A stretch of 64,000 nt of DNA from Pseudomonas sp. WJP1. GTDB lineage: Bacteria; Pseudomonadota; Gammaproteobacteria; Pseudomonadales; Pseudomonadaceae. The notes below the pieces were generated by a model that made no database searches, was not told where the DNA came from, and saw only the letters and a list, made by a program, of their open reading frames with translations. Positions 1-10,495 of this stretch are shown here, in pieces. Position numbers and translations under genes: made by a program. The stretch spans positions 794,501 through 858,500 of the forward strand of contig NZ_CP110128.1 of assembly GCF_028471945.1 (NCBI RefSeq), given 5' to 3'. Positions within the stretch are counted from its first letter, which is position 1. Every line of letters starts with the position of its first letter.

Positions 1-1535
1 GTGCTGGTGGCAAGGGCGGGCCGATGAGCTTCGGCAAGAGCAAGGCGCGCCTGCTCTCCGAAGATCAGGTGAAAACCACCCTGGCAGACGTTGCCGGTTG
101 CGACGAAGCCAAGGAAGAAGTGGGTGAGCTGGTCGAGTTCCTGCGTGATCCTGGCAAGTTCCAGCGCCTGGGCGGCCGCATTCCTCGCGGCGTGCTGATG
201 GTCGGTCCTCCGGGTACCGGTAAAACCCTGTTGGCCAAGGCGATTGCCGGCGAAGCCAAGGTGCCTTTCTTTACCATTTCCGGTTCCGATTTCGTCGAGA
301 TGTTCGTCGGTGTCGGTGCCAGCCGTGTTCGCGACATGTTCGAGCAGGCCAAGAAACACGCACCATGCATCATCTTCATCGATGAAATCGACGCCGTCGG
401 TCGCCACCGTGGTGCTGGCATGGGTGGTGGTCACGACGAACGCGAGCAGACTCTCAACCAGTTGCTGGTGGAGATGGACGGTTTCGAAATGAACGACGGC
501 ATCATCGTGATCGCCGCGACCAACCGTCCAGACGTACTGGACCCTGCGCTGCTGCGTCCGGGCCGTTTCGACCGTCAGGTCGTGGTCGGTCTGCCGGATA
601 TCCGTGGTCGCGAACAGATTCTCAAGGTCCACATGCGCAAAGTGCCAATGGGTGATGACGTCGCTCCGGCGGTGATCGCTCGTGGTACGCCTGGTTTCTC
701 CGGTGCCGACCTGGCCAACCTGGTCAACGAAGCTTCGTTGTTCGCTGCCCGTGCCGGCAAGCGCATCGTCGAAATGAAAGAGTTCGAACTGGCCAAGGAC
801 AAGATCATGATGGGCGCCGAGCGCAAATCCATGGTTATGTCCGAGAAAGAGAAACAGAACACCGCTTATCACGAAGCTGGTCACGCCATTGTCGGTCGCG
901 TCGTGCCTGAGCATGATCCAGTGTACAAGGTCTCGATCATCCCGCGCGGTCGTGCGCTGGGCGTGACCATGTTCCTGCCGGAAGAAGATCGCTACAGCCT
1001 GTCCAAGCGCGCGCTGATCAGCCAGATCTGCTCGCTCTACGGTGGCCGTATCGCCGAAGAAATGACCTTGGGCTTCGATGGCGTCACCACCGGTGCGTCC
1101 AACGACATCATGCGCGCCAGCCAGATTGCACGGAACATGGTGACCAAGTGGGGTCTTTCCGAAAAACTCGGTCCGCTGATGTACGCTGAAGAGGAAGGTG
1201 AAGTGTTCCTCGGTCGCGGCGGCGGTGGCCAGGCTGCAAGTTTCTCCGGTGAGACAGCCAAGCTGATCGACTCCGAGGTGCGCAGCATCATCGACCAGTG
1301 CTACGGCACCGCCAAGCAGATCCTCACGGACAACCGTGACAAGCTCGACGCCATGGCCGATGCCCTGATGAAGTATGAAACCATCGATGCAGAGCAGATC
1401 GACGACATCATGGCTGGACGCACACCGCGCGAGCCTCGCGACTGGTCGGGTGGTACGGGTACGTCCGGTACGCCTCCAGCGGTGCAGGGTGAACGTCCGG
1501 AAACACCTATCGGCGGTCCCGCTGCTGACGTTTAA
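1..1535 (+). CDS. ftsH: ATP-dependent zinc metalloprotease FtsH (3' part, 5' end outside window)
   Basis: The reading frame is open to the left edge (first full codon at 3), so the N-terminal membrane anchor is missing. What is left is the AAA+ and protease part. Counting from the Met at 24: Walker A GPPGTGKT at residues 61-68, Walker B IIFIDE near 116-121, second region of homology [18 protein letters not shown] near 167-184, and the zinc-binding HEAGH at 283-287. FtsH is a membrane-bound hexameric protease that degrades misfolded membrane proteins and short-lived regulators such as LpxC. The C-terminal tail is rich in Gly, Pro and Thr, as is common in pseudomonads. folP follows after 8 bases, so the two are probably co-transcribed. 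Identity is very secure. Confidence 0.97.
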   Translation, partial: AGGKGGPMSFGKSKARLLSEDQVKTTLADVAGCDEAKEEVGELVEFLRDPGKFQRLGGRIPRGVLMVGPPGTGKTLLAKAIAGEAKVPFFTISGSDFVEMFVGVGASRVRDMFEQAKKHAPCIIFIDEIDAVGRHRGAGMGGGHDEREQTLNQLLVEMDGFEMNDGIIVIAATNRPDVLDPALLRPGRFDRQVVVGLPDIRGREQILKVHMRKVPMGDDVAPAVIARGTPGFSGADLANLVNEASLFAARAGKRIVEMKEFELAKDKIMMGAERKSMVMSEKEKQNTAYHEAGHAIVGRVVPEHDPVYKVSIIPRGRALGVTMFLPEEDRYSLSKRALISQICSLYGGRIAEEMTLGFDGVTTGASNDIMRASQIARNMVTKWGLSEKLGPLMYAEEEGEVFLGRGGGGQAASFSGETAKLIDSEVRSIIDQCYGTAKQILTDNRDKLDAMADALMKYETIDAEQIDDIMAGRTPREPRDWSGGTGTSGTPPAVQGERPETPIGGPAADV

Positions 1536-1543
1536 GGTTTGAA

Positions 1544-2395
1544 ATGACTTTTGTTCAGTCCTCGACCCGGTTGCCTTGCGGCAACCGGGTTCTTGATTTG
1601 GCCCAGACGCATGTCATGGGCATTCTCAATGTCACTCCCGACTCTTTCTCCGATGGTGGTCAGTTCAGCCAGCTCGATGCGGCGTTGCGCCATGCCGAGG
1701 CCATGGTCGCGGCGGGCGCCACATTGATCGATGTCGGCGGCGAGTCCACGCGCCCGGGCGCCAGGGCGGTTTCACCGCTCGAAGAGCTCGAGCGCGTGGC
1801 GCCGATCGTCGAGCGGATCCACCGTGAGCTGGATGTAATCATCTCGGTTGATACCTCCACCCCCGTCGTCATGCGCGAAGCGGCGCGACTGGGGGCGGGC
1901 CTGATCAACGACGTGCGCTCGTTGCGTCGCGAAGGTGCGCTGGATGCGGCAGCGGCTACCGGCTTGCCCGTTTGCCTCATGCATATGCTCGGTGAGCCGG
2001 GTGACATGCAGGACAGCCCGCACTACCAGGACGTCACCCAAGAGGTGGGCGAGTTTCTTGCCGAACGCATGGTTCAATGCGCCGCGGTGGGGATTACAGC
2101 TGACCGGATCATTCTCGATCCGGGTTTTGGCTTCGCAAAAAACCTGCAGCACAATCTAAGCTTGTTCAAGCACATGGAAGCCTTGCATGCCTTGGGGCGC
2201 CCGTTGTTGGTTGGGGTGTCGCGAAAGAGCATGATCGGCCAGGCGTTGAGTCGCCCCGTGGGTGAGCGCCTGTATGGCGGTCTTGCCCTCGCGGCGCTGG
2301 CAGCGCACAAGGGCGCGCGTATATTGCGTGTCCATGACGTAGCTGAAACAGTTGATGTGGTGAAGATGATCGCCGCAGTGGAATCAGCCGAATAA
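1544..2395 (+). CDS. folP: Dihydropteroate synthase
   Basis: 283 aa. Condenses p-aminobenzoate with hydroxymethyl-dihydropterin pyrophosphate in folate synthesis; target of sulfonamides. Seen motifs: MGILNVTPDSFSDGG near the N-terminus (pterin/pyrophosphate loop), DVGGESTRPGA, ISVDT, LINDV, ILDPGFGFAKN and the C-terminal VGVSRKSMIG, all in the order expected of a TIM-barrel DHPS, at normal length. It starts 8 bases after ftsH with AAGG about 7 bases upstream of the ATG, and glmM begins 15 bases downstream. The ftsH-folP-glmM order is widely conserved in gamma-proteobacteria. Confidence 0.97.
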   Translation: MTFVQSSTRLPCGNRVLDLAQTHVMGILNVTPDSFSDGGQFSQLDAALRHAEAMVAAGATLIDVGGESTRPGARAVSPLEELERVAPIVERIHRELDVIISVDTSTPVVMREAARLGAGLINDVRSLRREGALDAAAATGLPVCLMHMLGEPGDMQDSPHYQDVTQEVGEFLAERMVQCAAVGITADRIILDPGFGFAKNLQHNLSLFKHMEALHALGRPLLVGVSRKSMIGQALSRPVGERLYGGLALAALAAHKGARILRVHDVAETVDVVKMIAAVESAE

Positions 2396-2410
2396 GAATA
2401 TGGAGTACTT

Positions 2411-3748
2411 ATGACTAAAAAATATTTTGGCACCGACGGCATTCGCGGTCGGGTCGGCGTGTATCCGATCACTCCTGACTTCATGCTCAAGCTGGGCTGG
2501 GCTGCCGGCATGGCGTTTCGCAAGATGGGCGCTTGCAAGGTACTGGTCGGCAAGGACACGCGGATTTCCGGGTACATGTTCGAATCGGCACTCGAGGCCG
2601 GGCTGACGTCGGCGGGTGCCGACGTGATGCTCCTGGGCCCGATGCCGACGCCGGCCATCGCCTACCTGACGCGTACCTTTCATGCTGAAGCCGGCATCGT
2701 GATCAGTGCTTCGCACAATCCCCATGACGACAATGGCATCAAGTTTTTCTCCGGGAAGGGCACCAAGCTTCCCGATGAAATCGAGCACATGATCGAAGAG
2801 CTGCTCGATACCCCGATGACCGTGGTTGAGTCGAGCAAGATCGGCAAGGTCTCGCGAATCAACGACGCCTCTGGTCGCTATATCGAATTCTGCAAGAGTA
2901 GCGTGCCGACTGGCACCAGCTTTTCCGGTCTGAAAATCGTCATCGATTGCGCCCATGGTGCCGTGTACAAGGTGGCGCCGAGCGTGTTCCGCGAGCTGGG
3001 TGCCGAGGTCGTGGTCCTGTCCGCGCATCCCAATGGCCTGAACATCAACGACAACTGCGGTTCGACCCATATGGGTCCACTGCAGGCTGCCGTGTTGGCC
3101 GAGCATGCGGACCTGGGTATCGCGTTCGACGGTGATGGCGATCGGGTACTGATGGTTGATCACACCGGTGCCGTCGTCGATGGCGATGAGCTGCTGTACA
3201 TCATTGCTCGCGATCTGCATGAGCAAGGCAAGCTGCAAGGCGGTGTGGTCGGCACGTTGATGAGCAACCTGGGGCTGGAGCTCGCCCTGGCGGACCTGGC
3301 GATTCCCTTTGTGCGCGCCAACGTCGGTGACCGTTATGTGATCGCCGATCTGCTGGAGCGCAACTGGCTGGTGGGTGGCGAGAACTCGGGGCATATCGTG
3401 TGCTTCAATCACACCACCACCGGTGACGCGATCATCGCTGCGCTGCAGGTGCTGATGGCGCTGCAGACTCGTTCACAGGGGCTGGCAGAGGCGCGTCAGG
3501 CGTTGCGCAAGTGTCCTCAGGTATTGATCAATGTGCGTTTCGGTGGCGGTGCAAACCCGCTCGAGCATGCATCGGTCAAGGAAGCCAGCGAGCGTGTCAC
3601 CCGGGCCATGGCGGGTCGCGGGCGCGTGTTGTTGCGCAAGTCCGGGACAGAGCCGCTGGTGCGTGTAATGGTCGAAGGCGAAGACGAAAAGCAGGTTCGC
3701 GCCTACGCCGAAGAGCTGGCAAAACTGGTTACTGAAGTTTCTGCCTGA
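2411..3748 (+). CDS. glmM: Phosphoglucosamine mutase
   Basis: 445 aa, normal length. Interconverts glucosamine-6-phosphate and glucosamine-1-phosphate on the way to UDP-GlcNAc for peptidoglycan and LPS. Motifs: N-terminal FGTDGIRG, the active phosphoserine loop [12 protein letters not shown] (Ser101), the metal-binding DGDGDR, the sugar-binding GGENSGH, and the C-terminal phosphate-binding [12 protein letters not shown]. The start ATG follows GGAGTACTT, an acceptable ribosome site. It lies between folP and tpiA, as in other pseudomonads. Confidence 0.97.
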   Translation: MTKKYFGTDGIRGRVGVYPITPDFMLKLGWAAGMAFRKMGACKVLVGKDTRISGYMFESALEAGLTSAGADVMLLGPMPTPAIAYLTRTFHAEAGIVISASHNPHDDNGIKFFSGKGTKLPDEIEHMIEELLDTPMTVVESSKIGKVSRINDASGRYIEFCKSSVPTGTSFSGLKIVIDCAHGAVYKVAPSVFRELGAEVVVLSAHPNGLNINDNCGSTHMGPLQAAVLAEHADLGIAFDGDGDRVLMVDHTGAVVDGDELLYIIARDLHEQGKLQGGVVGTLMSNLGLELALADLAIPFVRANVGDRYVIADLLERNWLVGGENSGHIVCFNHTTTGDAIIAALQVLMALQTRSQGLAEARQALRKCPQVLINVRFGGGANPLEHASVKEASERVTRAMAGRGRVLLRKSGTEPLVRVMVEGEDEKQVRAYAEELAKLVTEVSA

Positions 3749-3814
3749 ATTCGGCTTGCCAGCCTCGATTGTGTTGGGTAACATCTGCGCCCACTTTGAC
3801 CGACGAGGTACAGC

Positions 3815-4570
3815 ATGCGTCGCCCTATGGTAGCTGGTAACTGGAAGATGCACGGTACCCGCGCCAGCGTCGCTGAGCTGATCAACGGCCTACGTGACTT
3901 GGCCTTGCCGAGCGGTGTTGAAGTAGCGGTATTCCCGCCTTTGTTGCATATCAGCCAAGTGGTTGATGGCTTGAAAGGAAAGCCGGTTTCGATCGGCGCG
4001 CAGAATTCTGCGGTGGAAGTCGGACAAGGCGCACTGACCGGTGAGGTCTCGCCAAGTCAGTTGGTGGATGCAGGTTGTTCCCTGGTGCTTGTCGGGCACT
4101 CCGAACGCCGCCAGTTAATGGGCGAGCAGGACGAAGTGCTGGTTCGCAAGTTTGCAGCGGCTCAGGCAAGTGGCCTGGTTCCGGTGTTGTGCATAGGGGA
4201 GACCCTTGAGCAGCGTGAAGCCGGGAAGACCCTTGAGGTCGTTTCGCAGCAGCTGGGTAGCATCATCGAAGAGCTGGGCGTCGATGTGTTTGCAAAGGCA
4301 GTAATCGCTTACGAGCCGGTCTGGGCCATTGGCACCGGGCTGACTGCTTCACCGCAACAGGCGCAGGATGTGCACGCAGCCATTCGCGCACAGTTGGCGG
4401 CAGAGAATTCTGAAGTCGCACAAGGTGTGCGGCTTCTATACGGCGGCAGCGTGAAGGCGGCCAATGCGGTCGAACTGTTCGGCATGCCGGATATCGATGG
4501 GGGCCTCATTGGTGGGGCTTCCCTGAATGCAGATGAGTTCGGTGCGATTTGTCGCGCCGCGGGAAACTGA
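3815..4570 (+). CDS. tpiA: Triosephosphate isomerase
   Basis: 251 aa, full length. Interconverts dihydroxyacetone phosphate and glyceraldehyde-3-phosphate. Visible catalytic elements: N-terminal GNWKMHGT (catalytic Lys), GHSERR (catalytic His), [11 protein letters not shown] (catalytic Glu and mobile loop) and the phosphate-binding [12 protein letters not shown] lies 6 bases before the ATG. secG begins 4 bases after the stop codon, so the two are probably translated from the same message. Confidence 0.97.
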   Translation: MRRPMVAGNWKMHGTRASVAELINGLRDLALPSGVEVAVFPPLLHISQVVDGLKGKPVSIGAQNSAVEVGQGALTGEVSPSQLVDAGCSLVLVGHSERRQLMGEQDEVLVRKFAAAQASGLVPVLCIGETLEQREAGKTLEVVSQQLGSIIEELGVDVFAKAVIAYEPVWAIGTGLTASPQQAQDVHAAIRAQLAAENSEVAQGVRLLYGGSVKAANAVELFGMPDIDGGLIGGASLNADEFGAICRAAGN

Positions 4571-4574
4571 AAAA

Positions 4575-4958
4575 ATGCTGGAAACAGTCGTAGTCGTTTT
4601 TCATCTGCTGGGTGCATTGGGCGTAGTGGCTCTGGTTTTGCTGCAGCAGGGTAAAGGTGCGGACGCTGGCGCGTCTTTCGGAGCAGGTGCTTCAAATACT
4701 GTGTTCGGAAGCCAAGGTTCCTCTACCTTTCTTAGTAAGTTTACTGCTATACTTGCCGCAGGTTTCTTCATAACCAGCTTAGGGTTAGGTTACTTTGCTA
4801 AAGAGAAAGCTCACCAGCTGACTCAAGTAGGTTTGCCAAACCCGGCAGTGTTGGAAGTTCCAAAGCAACAACCGGCTTCTGATGATGTCCCGGTGCTTCA
4901 AGAGCAAAAGTCGGCTACTCCAGCGACTGACGTACCTCCAGCTCAAGAGCAGAAGTAA
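4575..4958 (+). CDS. secG: Protein translocase subunit SecG
   Basis: 127 aa inner-membrane subunit of the SecYEG channel. The ATG at 4575 is chosen because the protein then begins [20 protein letters not shown], the usual SecG N-terminus and first membrane helix; an in-frame Met at 4527 would lie inside tpiA. Further motifs are [17 protein letters not shown] (cytosolic loop) and a second hydrophobic helix around residues 55-73. The C-terminal tail is rich in Gln, Pro and Ala, as in other pseudomonads. tRNA-Leu lies 22 bases downstream. Confidence 0.95.
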   Translation: MLETVVVVFHLLGALGVVALVLLQQGKGADAGASFGAGASNTVFGSQGSSTFLSKFTAILAAGFFITSLGLGYFAKEKAHQLTQVGLPNPAVLEVPKQQPASDDVPVLQEQKSATPATDVPPAQEQK

Positions 4959-4980
4959 GAAGGGTTTCAAACGTAGTATT

Positions 4981-5066
4981 GCCGAGGTGGTGGAATTGGT
5001 AGACACGCAACCTTGAGGTGGTTGTGCCCATAGGGTGTAGGGGTTCGAGTCCCCTTCTCGGTACCA
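4981..5066 (+). tRNA. tRNA-Leu (anticodon GAG)
   Basis: 86-nt class II tRNA with encoded CCA. Acceptor arms GCCGAGG and TTCTCGGT pair with wobbles. The anticodon arm is CAACC-TTGAGGT-GGTTG, giving anticodon GAG. The variable arm is long and the T-arm is GGGTTCGAGTCCCC. The position right after secG matches the known Pseudomonas arrangement. Confidence 0.95.
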
Positions 5067-5078
5067 ATTAGTCAGGAG

Positions 5079-5104
5079 AGCCCGCTGTTGCGGGCTTTCT
5101 TGCA
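5079..5104 (+). terminator. Intrinsic terminator after tRNA-Leu
   Basis: Perfect 7-bp GC-rich stem AGCCCGC / GCGGGCT with a TGTT loop, followed by a T-rich TTCTT tract. It ends the secG/tRNA-Leu transcript just before the next promoter. Confidence 0.75.
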
Positions 5105-5118
5105 GGTGGAAGGTTACA

Positions 5119-5147
5119 TTGACCCCGTCGGGGTTCGGTCGTATACT
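5119..5147 (+). promoter_or_regulatory. Sigma-70 promoter for tRNA-fMet / rimP-nusA-infB operon
   Basis: -35 box TTGACC (5119-5124) and -10 box TATACT (5142-5147) are separated by exactly 17 bp. The tRNA-fMet begins 16 bases after the -10 box, so transcription would start a few bases upstream of the tRNA. Confidence 0.75.
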
Positions 5148-5163
5148 TCCGCCCCAGCTTTGT

Positions 5164-5240
<77 letters not shown>

Positions 5241-5248
5241 GTTTAAGG

Positions 5249-5270
5249 AGCCCCTTTTCAGGGGCTTTTT
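5249..5270 (+). terminator. Hairpin with T-run after tRNA-fMet
   Basis: AGCCCC / GGGGCT stem with a TTTTCA loop followed by five T. It probably terminates part of the tRNA transcripts or attenuates read-through into rimP. Confidence 0.65.
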
Positions 5271-5288
5271 GTTAGCTGGACACTTCCA

Positions 5289-5338
5289 ACGCCGCTGTTC
5301 GACGGCGTTTCAAGGATGGGCGCTTCGCCCATTTTTTT
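5289..5338 (+). terminator. Double hairpin in the rimP leader, the second a terminator
   Basis: A first stem AACGCCG / CGGCGTT (about 5289-5310) is followed by a second, ATGGGCG-CTT-CGCCCAT (5316-5332), and a run of seven T. Together with the hairpin at 5249 this makes the leader ahead of rimP rich in termination structures, which suggests that expression of the nusA operon depends on read-through or antitermination. Confidence 0.65.
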
Positions 5339-5378
5339 ATTTTGCATAGCATGCACATACATGCACGAGGGGGTTCAG

Positions 5379-5837
5379 GTGTCGAGCAAGCTAGAAGAGT
5401 TGCAGGCCTTGCTGGCCCCGGTGGTCGTGGCCCTAGGCTATGAATGCTGGGGTATCGAGTTTTCGGCTCAGGGTCGTCACTCGATGTTGCGCGTTTATAT
5501 TGATAAAGAGGGCGGTGTGTTGGTGGACGATTGTGCCATCGTCAGCCGTCAGATCAGCGGTGTGCTGGATGTTGAAGATCCAATCTCCGTTGAATACACC
5601 CTCGAAGTTTCCTCGCCAGGCATGGAACGCCCGCTGTTCACTCTTGAGCAGTTTGCAAAATTTGCCGGTGAACAAGTGAAGATCAAGCTGCGCTCGCCTT
5701 TTGAAGGACGACGCAACTTTCAGGGCCTTCTGCGCGGTGTAGAAGAGCAGGACGTCGTGGTGCAGGTAGATGACCATGAGTTCCTGTTGCCGATCGATAT
5801 GATCGACAAGGCCAACATTATTCCCAGTTTTGACTGA
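5379..5837 (+). CDS. rimP: Ribosome maturation factor RimP
   Basis: 152 aa. Needed for maturation of the 30S subunit. The GTG at 5379 is preferred because GAGGGGG lies 5 bases upstream and the protein then begins (M)[15 protein letters not shown], the usual Pseudomonas N-terminus and length. Upstream in-frame starts at 5316 and 5361 would place the start inside or beside the terminator hairpin. Family motifs: [19 protein letters not shown], the [18 protein letters not shown] stretch, [11 protein letters not shown] and the C-terminal Sm-like part ending [10 protein letters not shown]. It is the first gene of the rimP-nusA-infB operon. Confidence 0.95.
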   Translation: MSSKLEELQALLAPVVVALGYECWGIEFSAQGRHSMLRVYIDKEGGVLVDDCAIVSRQISGVLDVEDPISVEYTLEVSSPGMERPLFTLEQFAKFAGEQVKIKLRSPFEGRRNFQGLLRGVEEQDVVVQVDDHEFLLPIDMIDKANIIPSFD

Positions 5838-5896
5838 GGCGTGCCAGATACTGCGGATCCCGCGGATCCAATGGCTTGCGAAAGGCGAGGCGTACG

Positions 5897-7378
5897 ATGA
5901 GCAAAGAAGTACTGCTGGTTGTTGAGTCGGTATCCAATGAAAAGGGCGTACCGGCTAACGTAATTTTTGAAGCGCTGGAGCTCGCTCTGGCCACGGCTAC
6001 CAAAAAGCGTTTCGAGGACGAAGTCGATCTGCGTGTGGAAATCAACCGCCACACCGGTGCCTACGAGACTTTCCGTCGCTGGACGGTTGTCGAAGAAGCC
6101 GACCTGGACGATCCGGCCATCGAAACCTGGCCGAGCAAGGTTGCTGAAACGCATCCTGGTGCCAAAGTTGGCGATGTCGTCGAAGAGAAGATCGAGTCCA
6201 TCGAATTCGGCCGTATCGCTGCACAGACTGCCAAGCAAGTCATCGTGCAGAAGGTTCGCGAAGCCGAGCGCGCCCAGGTTGTTGACGCTTACCGCGAGCG
6301 CCTGGGTGAAATCATCTCCGGCACCGTGAAAAAAGTCACCCGCGACAACGTGATCGTCGATCTGGGTAACAACGCCGAGGCGTTGCTGGCCCGTGAAGAC
6401 ATCATTTCTCGCGAAACTTTCCGGGTTGGCGTGCGCTTGCGTGCGCTGCTCAAGGAAATCCGCACCGAGAACCGCGGCCCGCAGTTGATCCTGTCGCGTA
6501 CCGCGCCGGAAATGCTGATCGAGTTGTTCCGCATCGAAGTGCCGGAAATTGCCGAAGGCCTGATCGAAGTGATGGCTGCGTCCCGTGATCCGGGCTCGCG
6601 CGCCAAGATCGCCGTACGCTCCAAGGACAAACGCATCGACCCGCAGGGCGCGTGCATTGGTATGCGCGGTTCGCGCGTCCAGGCAGTGTCGGGCGAGTTG
6701 GGCGGTGAGCGTGTGGACATCGTCCTGTGGGACGACAACCCGGCTCAGTTCGTGATCAACGCCATGTCCCCGGCCGAGGTTGCGGCAATTATCGTTGACG
6801 AAGATGCCCATGCAATGGACATCGCCGTCGGCGCAGACAATCTGGCTCAGGCCATTGGTCGTGGTGGTCAGAACGTGCGTCTGGCCAGCCAGTTGACTGG
6901 CTGGACCCTGAACGTGATGACCGAATCGGACATCCAGGCTAAACAGCAAGCAGAAACCGGCGACATCCTGCGCAACTTCATCGACGAGCTGGAAGTCGAC
7001 GAAGATCTGGCACAGGTGCTGGTTGATGAAGGCTTCACCAGCCTGGAAGAGATTGCCTACGTACCGCTGGAAGAAATGCTCAACATCGACGGCTTTGACG
7101 AAGACACCGTCAACGAGCTTCGCGCTCGTGCCAAGGATCGTTTGTTGACCAAAGCCATCGCTACTGAGGAAAAGCTGGCAGACGCCCATCCGGCCGAAGA
7201 CCTGCTCTCGCTTGAGGGTATGGACAAGGATTTGGCGATGGAACTGGCGGTGCGCGGCGTAATTACCCGCGAAGACCTGGCCGAGCAGTCTATTGACGAC
7301 CTGCTCGACATCGACGGCATTGACGATGATCGTGCCGGCAAGTTGATCATGGCCGCCCGAGCCCACTGGTTCGAGTAA
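5897..7378 (+). CDS. nusA: Transcription termination/antitermination factor NusA
   Basis: 493 aa, normal length for proteobacteria. Binds RNA polymerase and modulates pausing, termination and antitermination. The start at 5897 gives the standard [17 protein letters not shown]; an ATG 21 bases upstream lacks this fit. Order of domains: N-terminal polymerase-binding domain (1-130), S1 domain (about 135-200), two KH domains (with [14 protein letters not shown] and [13 protein letters not shown]), and two C-terminal helix-hairpin acidic repeats (from about 365), as in E. coli. infB begins 27 bases downstream. Confidence 0.97.
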   Translation: MSKEVLLVVESVSNEKGVPANVIFEALELALATATKKRFEDEVDLRVEINRHTGAYETFRRWTVVEEADLDDPAIETWPSKVAETHPGAKVGDVVEEKIESIEFGRIAAQTAKQVIVQKVREAERAQVVDAYRERLGEIISGTVKKVTRDNVIVDLGNNAEALLAREDIISRETFRVGVRLRALLKEIRTENRGPQLILSRTAPEMLIELFRIEVPEIAEGLIEVMAASRDPGSRAKIAVRSKDKRIDPQGACIGMRGSRVQAVSGELGGERVDIVLWDDNPAQFVINAMSPAEVAAIIVDEDAHAMDIAVGADNLAQAIGRGGQNVRLASQLTGWTLNVMTESDIQAKQQAETGDILRNFIDELEVDEDLAQVLVDEGFTSLEEIAYVPLEEMLNIDGFDEDTVNELRARAKDRLLTKAIATEEKLADAHPAEDLLSLEGMDKDLAMELAVRGVITREDLAEQSIDDLLDIDGIDDDRAGKLIMAARAHWFE

Positions 7379-7405
7379 TTAGGCGCGGCCTGAGGAGAGA
7401 AATGC

Positions 7406-9931
7406 ATGACGCAAGTCACGGTGAAACAACTGGCCGATGAGGTCAAAACACCGGTAGAGCGCCTGTTGCAGCAGATGCGTGAGGCAGGTCTGCCGCACAC
7501 CGCCGCCGAAGAAAGTGTGACTGACAGTGAGAAGCAATCGTTGCTGACTCACTTGAAGAGCAGCCACAAGGCGAAAGTGGAAGAACCACGCAAGATTACG
7601 CTGCAGCGTAAAACCACCAGCACCCTGCGTGTTGCTGGCAGCAAGAGCATCAGCGTTGAAGTACGCAAGAAGAAAGTCTTCGTACAGCGCAGCCCGGAAG
7701 AAATCGAAGCCGAGCGCAAGCGTGAACTGGATGAACGTCGCGCAGTAGAAAATGCTGCACGTCAGAAGGCTGAAGAAGAAGCCAAGCGTCGCGCCGAAGA
7801 AGAAGCGCGTCGCCAGCCAGCTGCTGCGCCGACCGCCCCAGCCCAACCTGTTGCAGCGCCAGCTGCGGTGGCCGAGCCTGTGCGCGAAAGCGCGCCGGTC
7901 GTGGCAGCCGCTCCGGCACCTGCAGCCGATGCCCGCAAGCGCGACGAACAGCGTCGTCCGGACAAACCACGTGCCGACGACAACAATCGTCGCGGTGGCG
8001 GCGATGGCGAGCGCAAAAACGCTCCGCATCGTGCTTCGGTCAAGGAAAAGGCGCCTGCGCCACGCGTTGCCCCACGTACTACCGACGAAGAAAGCGATGG
8101 CTTCCGTCGTGGTGGTCGCGGCAAGGCCAAGCTGAAGAAGCGCAACGCCCACGGTTTCCAGAGCCCTACCGGCCCTGTCGTGCGCGAAGTGAAGATCGGC
8201 GAGACCATCACTGTGGGCGATCTGGCCCAGCAGATGTCGGTCAAGGCAGCTGAAATCATCAAGTTCATGTTCAAACTGGGTACTCCAGCGACCATCAACC
8301 AGGTACTGGACCAGGAAACTGCCCAGCTGGTTGCCGAAGAGCTGGGCCACAAAGTGACCCTGGTCAGCGACACCGCCCTGGAAGATTCCCTGGCCGAGTC
8401 CCTGAAGTTTGAAGGCGAGGCTGTTTCCCGTGCGCCGGTCGTGACCGTAATGGGCCACGTTGACCACGGTAAGACTTCCCTGCTCGACTACATCCGTCGT
8501 GCCAAGGTAGCTGCTGGCGAAGCCGGTGGTATCACCCAGCACATCGGTGCGTACCACGTTGAAACCGACCGTGGCATGGTGACGTTCCTCGACACCCCTG
8601 GTCACGCCGCGTTTACCGCAATGCGTGCCCGTGGTGCCAAGGCGACCGACATTGTGATCCTGGTGGTTGCAGCGGACGACGGCGTAATGCCGCAAACCAT
8701 CGAAGCTGTTCAGCACGCCCAGGCTGCTGGCGTTCCGCTGGTTGTCGCTGTGAACAAGATCGACAAGCCAGGTGCTGACCTCGATCGCATCCGTAGCGAA
8801 CTGTCGGTACACGGCGTGACGTCGGAAGAGTGGGGTGGTGACACTCCGTTCGTACCGGTTTCGGCGAAGATGGGTACTGGCGTCGACGAATTGCTCGAAG
8901 CGGTACTGCTGCAAGCCGAGGTCCTGGAACTGACTGCAACGCCATCGGCTCCTGGCCGTGGTGTGGTGGTTGAATCCCGCCTCGACAAGGGCCGCGGTCC
9001 GGTGGCTACCGTGCTGGTTCAAGACGGTACCCTGCGCCAGGGCGACATGGTCCTGGTCGGTTCGAACTATGGCCGTGTTCGCGCCATGCTCGACGAGAAC
9101 GGCAAGCCAATCAAGGAAGCCGGTCCGGCCATCCCTGTCGAGATCCTCGGCCTGGACGGTACCCCGGACGCTGGCGACGAGATGAGCGTGGTTGCCGACG
9201 AGAAGAAGGCCCGTGAAGTGGCTCTGTTCCGTCAAGGCAAGTTCCGCGAAGTCAAACTGGCTCGCGCTCACGCCGGCAAGCTGGAAAACATCTTCGAAAA
9301 CATGGGTCAGGAAGAGAAGAAGACGCTCAACATCGTCCTCAAATCCGACGTCCGTGGTTCGCTGGAAGCGTTGAACGGTGCCCTGAACGGCCTGGGCAAC
9401 GACGAAGTGCAAGTGCGCGTGGTCGGTGGCGGTGTCGGTGGTATCACCGAATCCGACGCCAACCTGGCACTGGCTTCCAACGCTGTACTGTTCGGCTTCA
9501 ACGTGCGTGCCGATGCCGGCGCTCGCAAGATCGTCGAGCAGGAAGGTCTGGATATGCGTTACTACAACGTGATCTACGACATCATCGAAGACGTCAAGAA
9601 AGCCCTGACCGGTATGCTCGGCAGCGACGTTCGCGAGAACATCCTGGGCATCGCCGAAGTGCGTGACGTGTTCCGTTCGCCGAAGTTTGGCGCGATCGCC
9701 GGTTGCATGGTGATCGAAGGTGTTGTTCACCGTAACCGTCCAATCCGTGTACTGCGTGAAGACATCGTTATCTTCGAAGGCGAGCTGGAATCCCTGCGCC
9801 GCTTCAAGGATGACGCTTCCGAAGTACGTGCCGGCATGGAATGCGGTATCGGCGTGAAGAGCTACAACGACGTCAAGGTCGGTGACAAGATCGAAGTCTT
9901 CGAGAAGGTCCAGGTTGCTCGCAGCCTCTAA
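7406..9931 (+). CDS. infB: Translation initiation factor IF-2
   Basis: 841 aa GTPase that brings initiator tRNA to the 30S subunit. N-terminal IF2_N domain (1-50), then a low-complexity charged linker rich in Ala, Arg, Glu and Pro (about 90-250), a second IF2_N domain (about 265-315) and the G domain with GHVDHGKTS near residue 350, DTPGHAAF and NKID. Domains II, III and IV follow, ending [21 protein letters not shown] lies before the ATG at 7406. The long linker makes a nearly full-length open frame on the opposite strand, which is a compositional shadow. Confidence 0.97.
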   Translation: MTQVTVKQLADEVKTPVERLLQQMREAGLPHTAAEESVTDSEKQSLLTHLKSSHKAKVEEPRKITLQRKTTSTLRVAGSKSISVEVRKKKVFVQRSPEEIEAERKRELDERRAVENAARQKAEEEAKRRAEEEARRQPAAAPTAPAQPVAAPAAVAEPVRESAPVVAAAPAPAADARKRDEQRRPDKPRADDNNRRGGGDGERKNAPHRASVKEKAPAPRVAPRTTDEESDGFRRGGRGKAKLKKRNAHGFQSPTGPVVREVKIGETITVGDLAQQMSVKAAEIIKFMFKLGTPATINQVLDQETAQLVAEELGHKVTLVSDTALEDSLAESLKFEGEAVSRAPVVTVMGHVDHGKTSLLDYIRRAKVAAGEAGGITQHIGAYHVETDRGMVTFLDTPGHAAFTAMRARGAKATDIVILVVAADDGVMPQTIEAVQHAQAAGVPLVVAVNKIDKPGADLDRIRSELSVHGVTSEEWGGDTPFVPVSAKMGTGVDELLEAVLLQAEVLELTATPSAPGRGVVVESRLDKGRGPVATVLVQDGTLRQGDMVLVGSNYGRVRAMLDENGKPIKEAGPAIPVEILGLDGTPDAGDEMSVVADEKKAREVALFRQGKFREVKLARAHAGKLENIFENMGQEEKKTLNIVLKSDVRGSLEALNGALNGLGNDEVQVRVVGGGVGGITESDANLALASNAVLFGFNVRADAGARKIVEQEGLDMRYYNVIYDIIEDVKKALTGMLGSDVRENILGIAEVRDVFRSPKFGAIAGCMVIEGVVHRNRPIRVLREDIVIFEGELESLRRFKDDASEVRAGMECGIGVKSYNDVKVGDKIEVFEKVQVARSL

Positions 9932-10002
9932 CTCGCGCACTTCAAGAGCCGTGATGGCCAGCCGCATGCAATTGCGCGGCGCATCGCCCGGACTCTAAAC
10001 GC

Positions 10003-10037
10003 AACGCCCGGTCTGGCTTTTGTCAGGCCGGGCGTTT
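10003..10037 (+). terminator. Hairpin between infB and rbfA
   Basis: AACGCCCGG / CCGGGCGTT stem around a 17-nt loop that ends in a short T-run (TTTG). The U-tract is weak, so it may only attenuate or be a processing site within the operon. Confidence 0.45.
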
Positions 10038-10090
10038 GCCGCTTTCAGACCTCACGGGTTTCACCGTGGGGCAGTAACAGGTAACAAGAC

Positions 10091-10492
10091 ATGGCAAAAG
10101 AATACAGCCGTACCCAACGTATCGGCGATCAGATGCAGCGCGAGCTGGCACAACTGATCCGTCGTGAAGTCAAAGACCCGCGCGTCGGCCTGGTCACCAT
10201 TACCGCTGTGGAAGTCAGCCGTGACGTCGGTCACGCCAAGATCTTCATCACCGTTATGGGTCAGGACAGCCACGAAGACATCGCGCAAAGCATCAAGGTG
10301 CTCAACTCCGCCGCCGGTTTCCTGCGCATGCAGCTGGCTCGCGAGATGAAGCTGCGCAGCGTTCCGCAGTTACACTTCCACTACGATGAAAGCGTCGTGC
10401 GCGGTGCGCATCTGTCGGCCTTGATCGAGCGCGCAGTGGCTGAAGACAACCAGCACTCGGTTGCGGCACAAGCCGAAGACACCAAGGAGTAA
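10091..10492 (+). CDS. rbfA: 30S ribosome-binding factor RbfA
   Basis: 133 aa. Binds immature 30S subunits and is needed for 16S rRNA 5' end maturation and cold adaptation. It starts [23 protein letters not shown] and keeps the KH-like fold motifs [19 protein letters not shown] and [15 protein letters not shown]. The 159-base gap after infB contains the hairpin at 10003. truB starts 3 bases after the stop codon. Confidence 0.96.
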   Translation: MAKEYSRTQRIGDQMQRELAQLIRREVKDPRVGLVTITAVEVSRDVGHAKIFITVMGQDSHEDIAQSIKVLNSAAGFLRMQLAREMKLRSVPQLHFHYDESVVRGAHLSALIERAVAEDNQHSVAAQAEDTKE

Positions 10493-10495
10493 TCG

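Noticed and set aside
5316..5378. Earlier start for rimP at 5316
   Set aside because: That ATG is part of a terminator hairpin; the GTG at 5379 has a strong ribosome site and gives the family N-terminus.
7379..9967. 862-codon open frame antisense to infB
   Set aside because: Compositional shadow of the biased infB coding sequence; no recognisable motif.
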